Shown here piece after piece: positions 7,306-16,597 of a stretch of 64,000 bases of DNA. Made by a program: the position numbers and the translations under genes. The notes under the pieces were generated by a model that did not search any database, was not told the DNA's origin, and was given only the letters and a program-made list of their open reading frames with translations. Source of the stretch: Desulfobacterales bacterium (GTDB lineage Bacteria; Desulfobacterota; Desulfobacteria; Desulfobacterales; Desulfosalsimonadaceae); assembly GCA_034520365.1 (NCBI GenBank), contig JAXHNP010000006.1, positions 1,171,001 to 1,235,000 on the forward strand, given 5' to 3'. Within the stretch, counting starts at the first letter, position 1, and every line of letters starts with the position of its first letter.

Positions 7306-8598
7306 ATGGATAGACAGGCGACAACGATTGCGGTGATCGGATTGGGCTATGTGGGGCTGCCCGTAGCAGTTACTTTCGGCCGGCAGTATGCCACAATCGG
7401 CTATGATTTAAAGGAAAAGCTGATTGAGAGCTGTAAACAGTATGTCGATCCCATGGGCGAGCTGACCGAGGCGCAGATGCGGGCAGCGGAACAGCTCGAA
7501 TATACGTCTGATCCCCAGCGGATAAGGGAGGCGGACGTCATCATTGTGGCCGTTCCCACGCCCATTGATCAAGCCCGGCAGCCGGATCTGCGGCCGCTCA
7601 TCGGGGCTACCGAGACCGCGGGCCGGCATATGAAAAAGGGCGCGACCGTGGTTTTTGAATCCACCGTTTATCCGGGCACCACCGAGGAGGTCTGCGTCCC
7701 CATTCTGGAAGAGCAGTCCGGATTCAACTGGAAAATCGATTTTCATGTGGGCTATTCGCCCGAGCGGATCAACCCCGGGGATAAAGATCACACCCTGGAA
7801 ACGATCACCAAAGTGGTTTCCGGTGACAGTGACGAGACCCTGGAGCTGGTCGTGGATTTGTATGGATCAATCGTTACGGCGGGAACTTATGCGGCCACCT
7901 GCATTAAGGAGGCTGAGGCGGCCAAGGTGATTGAAAACACCCAGCGGGATTTAAACATCGCCCTGATGAACGAGCTGTCCGTGATATTTGACAAACTGGG
8001 CATTGATACCACGAATGTGTTAAAAGCCGCCGGCACCAAATGGAATTTTCTTCCCTTCCGCCCCGGCCTGGTGGGCGGGCACTGCATCGGGGTGGACCCC
8101 TATTATCTCACTTTCCGGGCCGAAATTGCCGGATACCACCCGGAAGTCATTCTGGCCGGCCGCCGCATCAATGACAACATGGGCAAATATATCGCGGAGA
8201 AGACCGTCAAACTGATGACCCAAATCTGCGGTAACATTAAAAAGGCGCGGATTGCTATACTGGGCCTCACGTTCAAGGAGGACTGTTCGGATTTGCGGAA
8301 TACCGGGGTGACCGGTATCGTGGAGGAACTGGAATCCTACGGCATCATCCCCATGGTCCACGACCCCCTGGCGGATGCGGAAGAGGCCCGGGCCGCCTAC
8401 GGGATCGTCCTCTCCCCCTGGGATGTGCTTAAAGGCCTGGATGCGGTGATCCTGGCGGTGGGGCATACAGCCTATAAAGAGATGCGCATCCGGGAATATG
8501 CGGATCTCTTAAATGCCGAAGGCTGCCTGATCGACGTCAAGGCCATCCTTGACCCCGGGGAGTTGAAAAAGAACGGCATTCAGTTCTGGCGGTTATGA
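7306..8598 (+). CDS. UDP-N-acetylhexosamine 6-dehydrogenase (WbpA/TviB-like)
   Basis: A 430-residue UDP-glucose/GDP-mannose dehydrogenase-family protein. The N-terminal NAD domain has IGLGYVGLP (about 10-18). The catalytic Cys260 lies in GGHCIGVDPYY. The C-terminal UDP-binding domain contains LGLTFKEDCSDLRNT. The VGGHCIGVDPYYL form fits the WbpA/TviB branch, which oxidises UDP-GlcNAc or UDP-GalNAc to the uronic acid for O-antigen or capsule. The start at 7306 is one base after the stop of the sulfurylase/kinase gene, implying translational coupling. This supports a role in an acidic, possibly sulfated, surface polysaccharide. Confidence 0.85.
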   Translation: MDRQATTIAVIGLGYVGLPVAVTFGRQYATIGYDLKEKLIESCKQYVDPMGELTEAQMRAAEQLEYTSDPQRIREADVIIVAVPTPIDQARQPDLRPLIGATETAGRHMKKGATVVFESTVYPGTTEEVCVPILEEQSGFNWKIDFHVGYSPERINPGDKDHTLETITKVVSGDSDETLELVVDLYGSIVTAGTYAATCIKEAEAAKVIENTQRDLNIALMNELSVIFDKLGIDTTNVLKAAGTKWNFLPFRPGLVGGHCIGVDPYYLTFRAEIAGYHPEVILAGRRINDNMGKYIAEKTVKLMTQICGNIKKARIAILGLTFKEDCSDLRNTGVTGIVEELESYGIIPMVHDPLADAEEARAAYGIVLSPWDVLKGLDAVILAVGHTAYKEMRIREYADLLNAEGCLIDVKAILDPGELKKNGIQFWRL

Positions 8599-8604
8599 TA
8601 TGGG

Positions 8605-9285
8605 TTAATAATAAATCCGTATCCCGCCGCGGACCTTTTTATAAAAAATGATTTCCGCCTCGATACCATCCTGCAGTTCCGGTTTGGTGATATAGGAGAC
8701 AGGCTTAATGGAGACCGGCTTTGTCCCGATATAGCCGTCAATCCCCCGGGATTCCTCGGCAGGCTCGGCCAGGCGCCAGGTGTCATTCGTATCTTCTGCC
8801 AGCTCCTTTAGGATGCTTTTTTGGAACCGAATGCCGGTATATGTTTTGGCGAGCACCAGCTCTCTAATCCATTGATGCACCATTTCCCGGTCGATTTCCG
8901 CCATGGCGGCCCGCATCTTTTTGATCATTGCATAGGTCTTATCGGTTGCGGTTTCTATGGCATCCGGGTGTTTTTCCAAATACCATTTCACCCATCCGTC
9001 ATACGTATCACCGGGGAACTCCTGAATCAGATCCGACATCTGGCCCACGTAGCGCGCCCGCGTGGCTTGCGAGTTCCGGTTGGCAATGTTTAAGAGCTGG
9101 GTGGTGTACTTGGGATAGGTTTCCACTTTTCCCACCACATCCCTCATGATTTCATCAAAACCCAGCTTGCAGGTTTCCATTTCGGATAAAGCCGCGGATT
9201 CCGATTCTGCGGCAACGTTGCCGGGCACACATAACATGCATATAACAATTACCAAAACAGCCATACCGGTCCGGATTCGTAGCAA
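8605..9285 (-). CDS. MjaI-like PD-(D/E)XK nuclease with N-terminal signal peptide
   Basis: A 226-residue protein. Residues 1-25 form a hydrophobic signal peptide ending at an AXA-type site (NVAA/ES). The rest resembles the MjaI restriction endonuclease family: LLNIANRNSQATR and YVGQMSDLI near 65-87, and an EESRGIDGYIG...VSIKP segment near 178-195 that fits a PD-(D/E)XK active site (Asp, then Ser-X-Lys). MjaI cleaves CTAG in cytoplasmic restriction systems, but no methyltransferase is nearby and this copy appears exported. The start is a TTG with AGGAGG four bases upstream; an ATG seven codons later is less well placed. The function as an exported nuclease is inferred. Confidence 0.6.
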   Translation of the reverse strand: MLRIRTGMAVLVIVICMLCVPGNVAAESESAALSEMETCKLGFDEIMRDVVGKVETYPKYTTQLLNIANRNSQATRARYVGQMSDLIQEFPGDTYDGWVKWYLEKHPDAIETATDKTYAMIKKMRAAMAEIDREMVHQWIRELVLAKTYTGIRFQKSILKELAEDTNDTWRLAEPAEESRGIDGYIGTKPVSIKPVSYITKPELQDGIEAEIIFYKKVRGGIRIYY

Positions 9286-9339
9286 AACTCCTCCTATTCA
9301 TTTAAGGATTAAAATAAGAATGAGATAGTTATCCTTTAA

Positions 9340-9421
9340 GTCCCCCTTTAAAAGGGGGATTTAGGGGGATTTACTCCCTGCGTCATAAAATCCTCCCCAA
9401 CCCTCCTTTTACAAAGGAGGG
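9340..9421. repeat. G/C-run inverted repeats downstream of trpA
   Basis: Two small hairpins, CCCCCTTTAAAAGGGGG and CCTCCTTTTACAAAGGAGG, joined by related C- and G-runs. Similar CCCCCTTTT repeats lie at 29643-29680. No T-run follows on the minus strand, so a terminator function for trp is uncertain. Confidence 0.6.
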
Positions 9422-9468
9422 AGAAACACAATGGCAGCGTCAGGAAAAGCTCATAATCAGGGCGGGCA

Positions 9469-10269
9469 TTAAAGCTTTATCGTCGCTGCCTTAAATTCCG
9501 CGGTCATCTTCCCGATCATTACCGGCAGATCCGGGCTGTTCAGGTTTTCTTCGATCATGCGTTCAAATGCGCTGCCGATCACTACGCCGTCGGCAAAATC
9601 GGATATGGCGCGCACATCCTCCGGCGTGGAAATCCCAAAGCCTACGCATATGGGCAGATCCGTGACCGAGCGCAGCGTGTCCGTATGAACGCGGATATTC
9701 GTGGTATCCAGGCCGTCGCTGCCGGTTACCCCGGTTTTGGATACCAGGTATAAAAATCCCGAGGCGTTCCGGGTGATCATGGCCATGCGCGCCTTGGGTG
9801 TAGTGGGCGCCACCAGGCGGATAAAGGCAAATTCTTCGGGTTTCCATTGGCCGATCAGTTCATCCGCCTCTTCAGAGGGCAGATCCACCACCAGCAGACC
9901 GTCCGCCCCGGCTTCCAGGGCATCCCGGTAAAATTCATCAATTCCGTAGGCCATAATGGGGTTGTAGTAGCTGAACAGGATGACCGGCACGGCATTGGTC
10001 TTCCGCAGCTCCCGAGTCATTTCCAGGACGTCTTTTAAGTGGACGCCCGCTTTTAATGCCCTTGTGGAGGAGCGCTGGATCACCGGCCCGTCCGCCGTGG
10101 GATCGGAAAAGGGAACGCCCAGTTCCAGAATATCCACCCCGCTGTCGCACATGGCTTTGATGATCGTCTGCGAGGTTTTGATGTCCGGGTCCCCGGCTGT
10201 GACAAAGCCGACGAGGGCGGTTTGGTGGTTTTCTTTTAGTTCATTGAATTTGTTTTGAATACGATTCAT
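9469..10269 (-). CDS. trpA: Tryptophan synthase alpha subunit
   Basis: A 266-residue TIM-barrel protein, the usual TrpA length. Catalytic Glu lies in [10 protein letters not shown] (about residue 50) and catalytic Asp in GLLVVDLP (about residue 128). It cleaves indole-3-glycerol phosphate to indole and glyceraldehyde 3-phosphate, passing indole to TrpB. It is the last gene of the trpEGDCFBA operon. A 184-base gap with a palindromic repeat (10288-10355) separates it from trpB, which may alter mRNA stability between the two subunits. Confidence 0.95.
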   Translation of the reverse strand: MNRIQNKFNELKENHQTALVGFVTAGDPDIKTSQTIIKAMCDSGVDILELGVPFSDPTADGPVIQRSSTRALKAGVHLKDVLEMTRELRKTNAVPVILFSYYNPIMAYGIDEFYRDALEAGADGLLVVDLPSEEADELIGQWKPEEFAFIRLVAPTTPKARMAMITRNASGFLYLVSKTGVTGSDGLDTTNIRVHTDTLRSVTDLPICVGFGISTPEDVRAISDFADGVVIGSAFERMIEENLNSPDLPVMIGKMTAEFKAATIKL

Positions 10270-10287
10270 AAACGAAGTGTCCTCCCG

Positions 10288-10355
10288 GTCATTCCGAGGA
10301 GCGCAAGCGACGAGGAATCTTAATTTAAAGATTTCTCGCTGCCGCTCGAAATGAC
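10288..10355. repeat. 68-bp palindromic repeat (copy A)
   Basis: The arms begin GTCATTCCGAGGAGC and end GCTCGAAATGAC, with inner arms GAGGAATCTT and AAGATTTCTC. It is the same repeat as at 42089, 44241, 45226 and 50589, with a degenerate copy at 35124. It lies inside the trp operon between trpB and trpA. Confidence 0.85.
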
Positions 10356-10453
10356 AGTTAACTGCAATTGATTAATTTTTAATCGTTTTTCATTTAAATC
10401 AACAAATGATACATGCCATAGCCATTCGATTAAGATTAAGAGCAAGATCAAGA

Positions 10454-11671
10454 TTAAGACGGATCGGTGACAATCCCCAGATCCTTATCCCCCCGGCCGG
10501 AGAGGTTTACGAGGATGATATCCCCGGGCGCCCGGTTTTGGGCTGCCTGCATGGCCGCGGCCAGGGCATGGGAACTTTCCAGCGCCGGAATGATGCCCTC
10601 TTTTTTGCATAATAAATGAAATGCCGCAAGGGCCTCATCATCTTCCACCGCAACATAGCAAACCCGTTTGAAATCCTTTAAAAGGGCATGCTCCGGGCCG
10701 ACCCCCGGATAATCAAGGCCGGCTGAGACGGAATGGGCTTCCTTGATCTGTCCGTATTCATCCTGCAAGAGATAGGACTTGGCGCCGTGCAGCACCCCGA
10801 GGTTTCCGGCGCAAAGGGTGGCGGCATGCTTGCCACTGGCAATGCCCGTACCGGCGGCTTCCGCGCCGAGCATCTCCACCGAAGCATCATTTAAAAACGG
10901 ATAAAAAAGCCCCATGGCATTACTGCCCCCGCCCACGCAGGCCACCAACAGATTCGGCAGGCGGCCGGTTTCCTCAAGCATCTGCTGCCTGGACTCTTCG
11001 CCGATAACCTTTTGGAACTCTCGGACCATCTCGGGGTAGGGGTGCGGGCCGGCCACCGAGCCGATCACATAATAGGTGTCCCGGACCTCCGATACCCAGT
11101 AGCGGATGGCCTCGTTCATGGCATCCTTCAAGGTGCCGGTGCCGGAATCAACGGGCACCACCTCGGCGCCTAAAAGTTTCATGCGCTTGACATTCGGCGC
11201 CTGCCGCTCAATGTCTTCAACCCCCATGAAGATCTTGCAGTCCATACCGAAATAGGCCGCGGTGGTGGCGGTGGCCACCCCGTGCTGGCCGGCCCCGGTC
11301 TCTGCGATGATCTTTTGTTTGCCCATCCACCGCGCCAAAAGGGTCTGGCCCAGGGTGTTGTTGATTTTGTGGGCGCCGGTGTGGGTGAGGTCTTCGCGCT
11401 TTAGATAGATTTTCGCCCCGTTTAAATGCCGGCTCAATCGCTCCGCATAAAAAAGCGGGGTGGGCCGGCCGGTGTAGTTTTTCAGCAGTTCCTTGAATTC
11501 GGCCTGAAACGCGGGATCCGGAACAAACCGGCGGAATGCGTCTTCTAACTCGATTAGGGCCGGCATCAAAGTTTCAGCCACATATCTGCCCCCATAGGGG
11601 CCGAAATGGCCGTTAGGATCGGGAAACCGGCCGGTTTCATATTTTTCTTCGTATTTATCGCCCATCTGCAT
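10454..11671 (-). CDS. trpB: Tryptophan synthase beta subunit
   Basis: A 405-residue PLP enzyme. The PLP lysine is in the HKINN motif (about residue 96) and the phosphate-binding loop GGGSNAMG lies near 240. It condenses indole with serine to tryptophan in the alpha2-beta2 complex with TrpA. It is the standard TrpB1 type: the length and the COMM-domain region are typical. The start overlaps the trpF end by 17 bases, consistent with coupling. Its stop codon lies within a hexamer repeat tract (10429-10460). Confidence 0.95.
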   Translation of the reverse strand: MQMGDKYEEKYETGRFPDPNGHFGPYGGRYVAETLMPALIELEDAFRRFVPDPAFQAEFKELLKNYTGRPTPLFYAERLSRHLNGAKIYLKREDLTHTGAHKINNTLGQTLLARWMGKQKIIAETGAGQHGVATATTAAYFGMDCKIFMGVEDIERQAPNVKRMKLLGAEVVPVDSGTGTLKDAMNEAIRYWVSEVRDTYYVIGSVAGPHPYPEMVREFQKVIGEESRQQMLEETGRLPNLLVACVGGGSNAMGLFYPFLNDASVEMLGAEAAGTGIASGKHAATLCAGNLGVLHGAKSYLLQDEYGQIKEAHSVSAGLDYPGVGPEHALLKDFKRVCYVAVEDDEALAAFHLLCKKEGIIPALESSHALAAAMQAAQNRAPGDIILVNLSGRGDKDLGIVTDPS

Positions 11672-12338
11672 TGAAAATCCTCCTTATGGGGTATTGGCAG
11701 TTGTATTTTTGTACGGCGTGAATAAATGCCCGAACTTTTGCCATGTCTTTTTTGCCCGGGCCGGCTTCCACACCTGAGCTCACATCCACGGCATGCGGTT
11801 TGGCGTTGCAAATGGCAGAAGCAACGTTTTCCGGGTTCAAGCCGCCGGCCAGGATAAACGGGTGATTGTCCCCGAAACCGTTCGCCTCGCGCCAGTTCCA
11901 GGCCATAGCGTTGCCGCCCGGCAATTTGCCTTGGGCGCACTCGATTAAATACGCATCCGCGGCATATTGGTCCGCTTCGGCAATTGAGGGGCTGCCTTTT
12001 GTATAAAGCGCCTTGATCACCATTAGCCCCTTGTTTTTCAATTTCTCCACCACTTCCGGCGGCTCCTGGCCGTGGAGTTGTACGCCGGTGAGCCCGCTTT
12101 GCCCGGCGGTTTTTGCAATCGTATCCGCTGTTTCATTCACAAATATGCCAATCGTTTGTATTCTCTCCGGAAGCGCCCGGCTGATTTCAAGCGCCTGATC
12201 CGGCGTAACACATCGCCGGCTTTTGGGGAAAAATACCAGCCCGATCGCCTGAACCCCTAGTTTGGCAATTTCAGCCGCCGTCTCCGGCTCGGTTATTCCG
12301 CAAATTTTTATTCCGCAAATATTGTCCGCTTTATTCAT
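11655..12338 (-). CDS. trpF: Phosphoribosylanthranilate isomerase
   Basis: A 227-residue TIM-barrel isomerase. The N-terminal KICGIT holds the catalytic cysteine, an aspartate-containing FVNE strand follows, and the phosphate-binding [10 protein letters not shown] and [12 protein letters not shown] loops are present. It performs the Amadori rearrangement of the third tryptophan step. It is a separate gene here rather than fused to trpC. The last 17 bases overlap trpB, giving about 5 extra C-terminal codons beyond the usual KD...FI end. A hexamer tract (12347-12373) lies directly upstream. Confidence 0.93.
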   Translation of the reverse strand: MNKADNICGIKICGITEPETAAEIAKLGVQAIGLVFFPKSRRCVTPDQALEISRALPERIQTIGIFVNETADTIAKTAGQSGLTGVQLHGQEPPEVVEKLKNKGLMVIKALYTKGSPSIAEADQYAADAYLIECAQGKLPGGNAMAWNWREANGFGDNHPFILAGGLNPENVASAICNAKPHAVDVSSGVEAGPGKKDMAKVRAFIHAVQKYNCQYPIRRIFNADGR

Positions 12339-12403
12339 CTTTTTTTCGTCTTGCTCTTAATTTTAATTTTACTCGAAAGCAGCCCATTATGCGCCACCCC
12401 CCA

Positions 12404-12485
12404 CCCAATCCCTCCCCCGTGCCGGGGGAGGGGTAAGGACTTTAGGCTGGGTTTACCTCTCTCCACGCAGTGGGGAGGGATTGGG
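12404..12485. repeat. Inverted repeat overlapping the 3' end of trpC
   Basis: The arms CCCAATCCCTCCCC (from 12404) and GGGGAGGGATTGGG (to 12485) pair around a second hairpin CCCCCGTGCCGGGGG. The right arm supplies the last ten or so codons and the region of the stop codon of trpC. Confidence 0.7.
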
Positions 12486-13274
12486 CGGGGCGGTCAGCTC
12501 CCGCAAAAACGCCTCCGGATCATCCGCCCTTACCAAATGTTCGCCGATCAGAAAATTGCAGATCCCGCAGGCCATATTTTTTTCAATATCACCCCTTGTC
12601 CGGATGCCGCTGGCCGCCACCGGTATCTGGCCCGGCGCCAGCCCCGCAGCCGCATTAATGGCGATTTGGATATCCGTCTCAAGCGTCCTTAGATTCCGGT
12701 TATTGATCCCGATCAACCGGGCGCGGCTCTCGACAACCATTTCCAGATCCCTGGGGCTGTGGATTTCCACCAGGGCATCCACGCCAGCGGATTCGCAGAT
12801 TTCAAGATATTCATCAAGCTGTGCCGGTCCCAGGAGCGCAACAATCAAAAGCACCGCATCCGCGCCGGCAGCAGCGGATTCATAAATTTGATAGGGCTCA
12901 AATATAAAATCCTTCCGCAGCACCGGGAGACTTACGGCCGCCCGTGCCGCCTGAAGATCCGCGATGCTGCCCTTAAACCAGCGGGATTCCGTTAAAACCG
13001 AAACGGCCGCCGCTCCGCCGCGCTCGTAGGCTGCCGCCAGCAGTGCGGCGTCAAGGTCCGACCGGATATCGCCTTTAGACGGCGAGGCCCGCTTGACTTC
13101 AGCGATAATATGCACATCTCCGGCAGAGCCGGGCTTAAGCCGGTCAATAAACGGGCGCCGGTCTTGTCGGGCTTCCGCCTCCCGTCTTAAGCTTTCTTCG
13201 GTCCGGGTTTTTCTGGCCGCCTGGATATCGGCCTTTTTCTGTTCAAAGACCTTTTTTAGAAAATCCTCGTGCAT
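12453..13274 (-). CDS. trpC: Indole-3-glycerol phosphate synthase
   Basis: A 273-residue TIM-barrel enzyme with the substrate-binding motif AEVKRASPSKG (about residues 57-67), VLRKDFI (catalytic Lys, about 120) and IGINNRNL (about 182). It closes the indole ring from carboxyphenylaminodeoxyribulose phosphate. Its ATG overlaps the trpD stop by one base (TGATG). The last ten residues (NPSPLRGER) are encoded by a dispersed inverted repeat, so the natural C-terminus has been extended by repeat insertion; this is unlikely to disturb the barrel. Confidence 0.94.
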   Translation of the reverse strand: MHEDFLKKVFEQKKADIQAARKTRTEESLRREAEARQDRRPFIDRLKPGSAGDVHIIAEVKRASPSKGDIRSDLDAALLAAAYERGGAAAVSVLTESRWFKGSIADLQAARAAVSLPVLRKDFIFEPYQIYESAAAGADAVLLIVALLGPAQLDEYLEICESAGVDALVEIHSPRDLEMVVESRARLIGINNRNLRTLETDIQIAINAAAGLAPGQIPVAASGIRTRGDIEKNMACGICNFLIGEHLVRADDPEAFLRELTAPPNPSPLRGER

Positions 13275-14290
13275 CAGGTGTTCTCCCGGGTAAATGCGAT
13301 CAGCGCGTCAAGCTTATCCCGGGCTGCACCTGAATCAATGGCGTGTTCCGCAACCGTAATCCCGTCAGAAAGTTTTTCCGCCTTGCCGGCCGCCACCAGT
13401 GCGGCTGCCGCGTTTATAAGCACCACATCCCGGCAAGGTCCCTTTTCGCCGCCCAAAATTTTTAGCGTGATATCCGCATTTTCTGCCGGGTCCCCGCCGG
13501 CAAGCGCTTCAGGTTCCGCCGGCTCCCTGAAAAACTGCTCCGGTGAGATGTCATAGGTCTGGATGCGGCCGTCATTTAACTCGGAAATCCGGGTTGGCGC
13601 GCATACGGAGATTTCATCCAACCCGTCATGGCCGTGAACCACGAAGACCCGCCTGGATCCGAGTTTTTGCATGGCCCGGGCAAACATTTCCGTGAGCTCC
13701 GGCGCGTAAACCCCCAGAATTTGGCAGTTGGCCGCCGCCGGGTTGGTGAGCGGGCCCAGCATGTTAAAAATGCTGCGGATCGCCACCTCCTTTCTGGCGG
13801 TGGCGGCGTAGCGCATGGCCCCGTGATACTTGGGTGCAAAAAGAAATCCAATGCCGATGTCCGTGACCGCCTCTTCAACAAGCTCCGGATCAAGATCCAG
13901 GTTCATGCCCAGAACTTCCAAAAGATCCGCGCTTCCGCACTGGCTTGAGATAGACCGGTTGCCGTGCTTGGCCACCGTGACCCCGCAGCCCGCCACCACG
14001 AATGCCGTGGTGGTTGAAATGTTAAATGTCTTGGCACCGTCACCGCCCGTGCCGCATGTATCCACAATGGTTGAGGCCGGTGTTTCGATCCGAATCGCTT
14101 TTCTCCGCATGGCAGTGGCCGCCCCGGCCAGTTCCTCGTATGTCTCGCCCTTGGTGGCAAGGGCGGCCATAAAAGCGCCGATCTGGGCGTCGGTGAGACT
14201 GCCGGAAAAGATTTCATTAATTATCTGCGCGGTTTCAGACGCGTCCAGATCCTCCTGCCGGGTAATTTTTCTTAATTTTTCAGTGAACAT
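13274..14290 (-). CDS. trpD: Anthranilate phosphoribosyltransferase
   Basis: A 338-residue protein with the PRPP-binding DTCGTGGDGAKTFNIST motif (about residues 77-93) and KHGNRSISSQCGSADLLE (about 108-125). It joins anthranilate to PRPP. It follows trpG with a 17-base gap and overlaps trpC by one base. An SD (AAGGAGGAGA) precedes the start. Confidence 0.95.
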   Translation of the reverse strand: MFTEKLRKITRQEDLDASETAQIINEIFSGSLTDAQIGAFMAALATKGETYEELAGAATAMRRKAIRIETPASTIVDTCGTGGDGAKTFNISTTTAFVVAGCGVTVAKHGNRSISSQCGSADLLEVLGMNLDLDPELVEEAVTDIGIGFLFAPKYHGAMRYAATARKEVAIRSIFNMLGPLTNPAAANCQILGVYAPELTEMFARAMQKLGSRRVFVVHGHDGLDEISVCAPTRISELNDGRIQTYDISPEQFFREPAEPEALAGGDPAENADITLKILGGEKGPCRDVVLINAAAALVAAGKAEKLSDGITVAEHAIDSGAARDKLDALIAFTRENT

Positions 14291-14307
14291 GACGGGTCTT
14301 CTCCTCC

Positions 14308-14886
14308 TTATGCGAATTCATGGGACATATTGACAAAGTTTCTGAGAATCCGTTTGCCGATGGTGGTCATGATCGATTCCGGGTGAAACTGGATGCCTTC
14401 GGTTAAGTGCTCCCGGTGGCGAAGCCCCATGATTTCGCCGTCCTCGGATTCGGCGGTGACTTCCAGACAATCCGGGAGATCGGACCGCGAGACGGCCAGG
14501 GAATGATAGCGCATGGCGGTAAAGGGCTTATTGATGTTTTTGAACAAGCCGCTGCCGTCGGCTGTGATGGTTGATGTCTTGCCGTGCATGATCCGCCGGG
14601 CGGAAATGATTTTCCCGCCGAATGCCGCGGCAATGGCCTGGTGCCCCAGGCAGACCCCTAAAATCGGCACTTTTCCGGAAAATTCGCGGATTACCGGGAT
14701 GGAAAGCCCGGCGGCCTCGGGAACCCCGGGGCCCGGCGAGATCACTATCCCGTCAATTGAATCGGCATCCAGATCCGCCAGGGCAAACCGATCATTTCGG
14801 TGCACCCGGACCTCCGCATCCAGCTGGCGCAGGTACTGCACCAGGTTATAGGTAAATGAATCATAGTTGTCGATCATGACAATCAT
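14308..14886 (-). CDS. trpG: Anthranilate synthase glutamine amidotransferase subunit
   Basis: A 192-residue class I glutamine amidotransferase. The nucleophile Cys is in GVCLGHQ (about residue 80) and the His-Glu of the triad are in FHPES (about 168-172). It supplies ammonia to TrpE. It may also serve PabB, as PabA/TrpG proteins cannot be separated by sequence alone. Its start overlaps the trpE end by 4 bases (ATGA). Confidence 0.93.
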   Translation of the reverse strand: MIVMIDNYDSFTYNLVQYLRQLDAEVRVHRNDRFALADLDADSIDGIVISPGPGVPEAAGLSIPVIREFSGKVPILGVCLGHQAIAAAFGGKIISARRIMHGKTSTITADGSGLFKNINKPFTAMRYHSLAVSRSDLPDCLEVTAESEDGEIMGLRHREHLTEGIQFHPESIMTTIGKRILRNFVNMSHEFA

Positions 14887-16385
14887 CGGTTCTCTCCTGT
14901 TTGATTGTGCCGGTTGATGAGTTCAAGGGCCCGCTGGATGGCCATGGCCTTGTTTACCGTCTCAACGCGTTCTTTTTCCGGATCTGAATCATAAACAATG
15001 CCCGCGCCGGCATTAACCGTGAGCTTGTCGTCTTCGATGCAGGCCGTTCGGATGGTGATGGCCAGATCCATGTTTCCGGAAAAGGAGATGTAGCCCACCG
15101 CCCCGCCATAGGGGCCGCGCGGGTATGCCTCCATTTCCGAGATAATCTCCATTGCCCGCACTTTCGGCGCGCCGGAGAGGGTACCGGCCGGGAAACTGGC
15201 GGCCAGCAGATCCCAGGCATCGTATTCCGGCCTAAGGTCACAAGTGATATTGGAGACCATGTGCATCACATGGGAATAGCGCTCGATAAACATCAAATCC
15301 GTGACCTGGACGGTGCCGGTTTCCGCCACCCGGCCCAGGTCATTTCTTCCGAGGTCAACGAGCATCAGATGCTCGGCCCGCTCTTTTTCATCTTTTAAAA
15401 GTTCGTCTGCCAGGGCCCGGTCCGCCTGTTCGGTTTTTCCGCGCTGGCGCGTGCCGGCAATCGGGCGAAGCGTGGCCACGCCGTTTTCAAGGCGCACCAT
15501 GGTCTCGGGTGAGGACCCGACAAGGGCCATATGATCGAGTTTTAGAAAAAACAGGTAAGGGGAGGGGTTGATGTAGCGCTGGACCCGGTATAGCGACATA
15601 AGATCCGCCGGCGCCGCTGACACAAAGGGCTGGGAGACCACGGTCTGGATGACCTCGCCGGCGGTAATGTATTGGATGATTTTTTCCACCTTAGACCGGA
15701 ATTCCGCCTCCGTATAAACCGGCTTTAAATCCAATGGGGTCTGACCGGCCGGCGACGGCAAATCCGTATAAGGCTTTGAAATCGCCTGATCCAGCCGGTC
15801 AATCCGCCCGATCGTCTGCGCATAAGCTTTTTCGGCATCCGCCTCGTCCGCGGTAAAGGCAATCGCGATAATCTGCAGGGTATTGCGGACATTGTCAAAA
15901 ATCAGCACCTCATCCGGCATCACAAAATGCGCCAGGGGCTTGTCCGCCGGCCACTGGTTGGGGATTTCCTCGAAAAAGGAGACCGCTTCATAGGTGAGAT
16001 AACCCACCAGCCCGCCCCAGAACCGGGGCAGGCCGGCGATATTTGCCGGCTTATAGCGGGCCATGAATTGGCGGAGAATGGCAAACGGGTCGTTTTTGTG
16101 CGCGATCTCTTCGGTGCCGCCGTTTTTCCGGATTTCCACCACCTCCCGGAATATTTTGACATGGGTTCGGGCGGAGGTGCTTAAAAAGCTAAACCGACCC
16201 CAGCGCTCTCCGCCCTCCACACTTTCCAGAAGCAGGGCCGGCCCGGTCTTGTCGTCGATTTTTTCAAGCACCGACACCGGTGTGTCCCGGTCGGCCAATA
16301 TCTCCCGGCAGATGGGCACCACATTGTAAGCCTGGTAGAGCTGTTTGAAATTGTTCTTGTCCGGAAACTGCTGCAGTTCCATCAT
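14883..16385 (-). CDS. trpE: Anthranilate synthase component I
   Basis: A 500-residue chorismate-utilising enzyme. LLES near residues 51-54 matches the tryptophan feedback site, so allosteric inhibition is likely retained. The C-terminal catalytic half contains GSSPETMVRL, RPIAGTRQRG and FPAGTLSGAPKVRAMEII. It starts with two adjacent ATG codons after an AAGGAG. It is the first structural gene after the trpL leader and attenuator. Confidence 0.95.
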   Translation of the reverse strand: MMELQQFPDKNNFKQLYQAYNVVPICREILADRDTPVSVLEKIDDKTGPALLLESVEGGERWGRFSFLSTSARTHVKIFREVVEIRKNGGTEEIAHKNDPFAILRQFMARYKPANIAGLPRFWGGLVGYLTYEAVSFFEEIPNQWPADKPLAHFVMPDEVLIFDNVRNTLQIIAIAFTADEADAEKAYAQTIGRIDRLDQAISKPYTDLPSPAGQTPLDLKPVYTEAEFRSKVEKIIQYITAGEVIQTVVSQPFVSAAPADLMSLYRVQRYINPSPYLFFLKLDHMALVGSSPETMVRLENGVATLRPIAGTRQRGKTEQADRALADELLKDEKERAEHLMLVDLGRNDLGRVAETGTVQVTDLMFIERYSHVMHMVSNITCDLRPEYDAWDLLAASFPAGTLSGAPKVRAMEIISEMEAYPRGPYGGAVGYISFSGNMDLAITIRTACIEDDKLTVNAGAGIVYDSDPEKERVETVNKAMAIQRALELINRHNQTGENR

Positions 16386-16396
16386 TTGCTCCTTAT

Positions 16397-16433
16397 CGTC
16401 TATATCGTCTTAATCTTACTCTTAATCTTAATC
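16397..16433. repeat. Hexamer tract in the trpE leader
   Basis: A run of 6-bp units related to CTTAAT and CTTACT lies between the attenuator and trpE. Related tracts (also read as AAGATT or AAGAGT on the other strand) occur at 10429-10460, 12347-12373, 17504-17534, 45137-45160 and 50734-50767. The function is unknown. Confidence 0.7.
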
Positions 16434-16481
16434 TGAAACTCCGTCAAAACGTCTCGGAAATCCAATATTTACTTCGCCATC

Positions 16482-16522
16482 AAAAAAGGCCGTTGGGAGT
16501 TTCTTTTTCCCCACGGCCTTTA
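16482..16522 (-). terminator. Second terminator-like hairpin in the trp leader
   Basis: On the minus strand AAAGGCCGTGGGG pairs with CTCCCAACGGCCTTT, followed by a T-run. Its 3' arm resembles leader sequence near the trpL stop (CCAACGGC at 16609-16616), which could compete for the 5' arm. It may be a backup attenuator. Confidence 0.6.
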
Positions 16523-16560
16523 AAAATAAAAAAACCGGGGGCTTGGTCCGCCCCCGGTTT
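16522..16560 (-). terminator. trp attenuator terminator
   Basis: On the minus strand AAACCGGGGGC pairs with GCCCCCGGTTT and is followed by a run rich in T. The loop side GGCGGACC (16545-16552) can instead pair with GGGTCTGCC (16613-16621), just after the Trp codons of trpL, by eight base pairs including one G-U. That gives the alternative structure expected of a transcription attenuator. Confidence 0.8.
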
Positions 16561-16597
16561 ATTCAGTTATTTAGTCTTTTTAGTATGTTAGCTTAGA

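Noticed and set aside
8605..9285. A complete restriction-modification system
   Set aside because: No methyltransferase lies within several kilobases and the protein carries a signal peptide.
16522..16560. Simple terminator of the upstream spermidine synthase-like gene
   Set aside because: It lies after the trpL leader on the same strand and has an alternative pairing partner, so attenuation is the better reading, although it would also stop readthrough.
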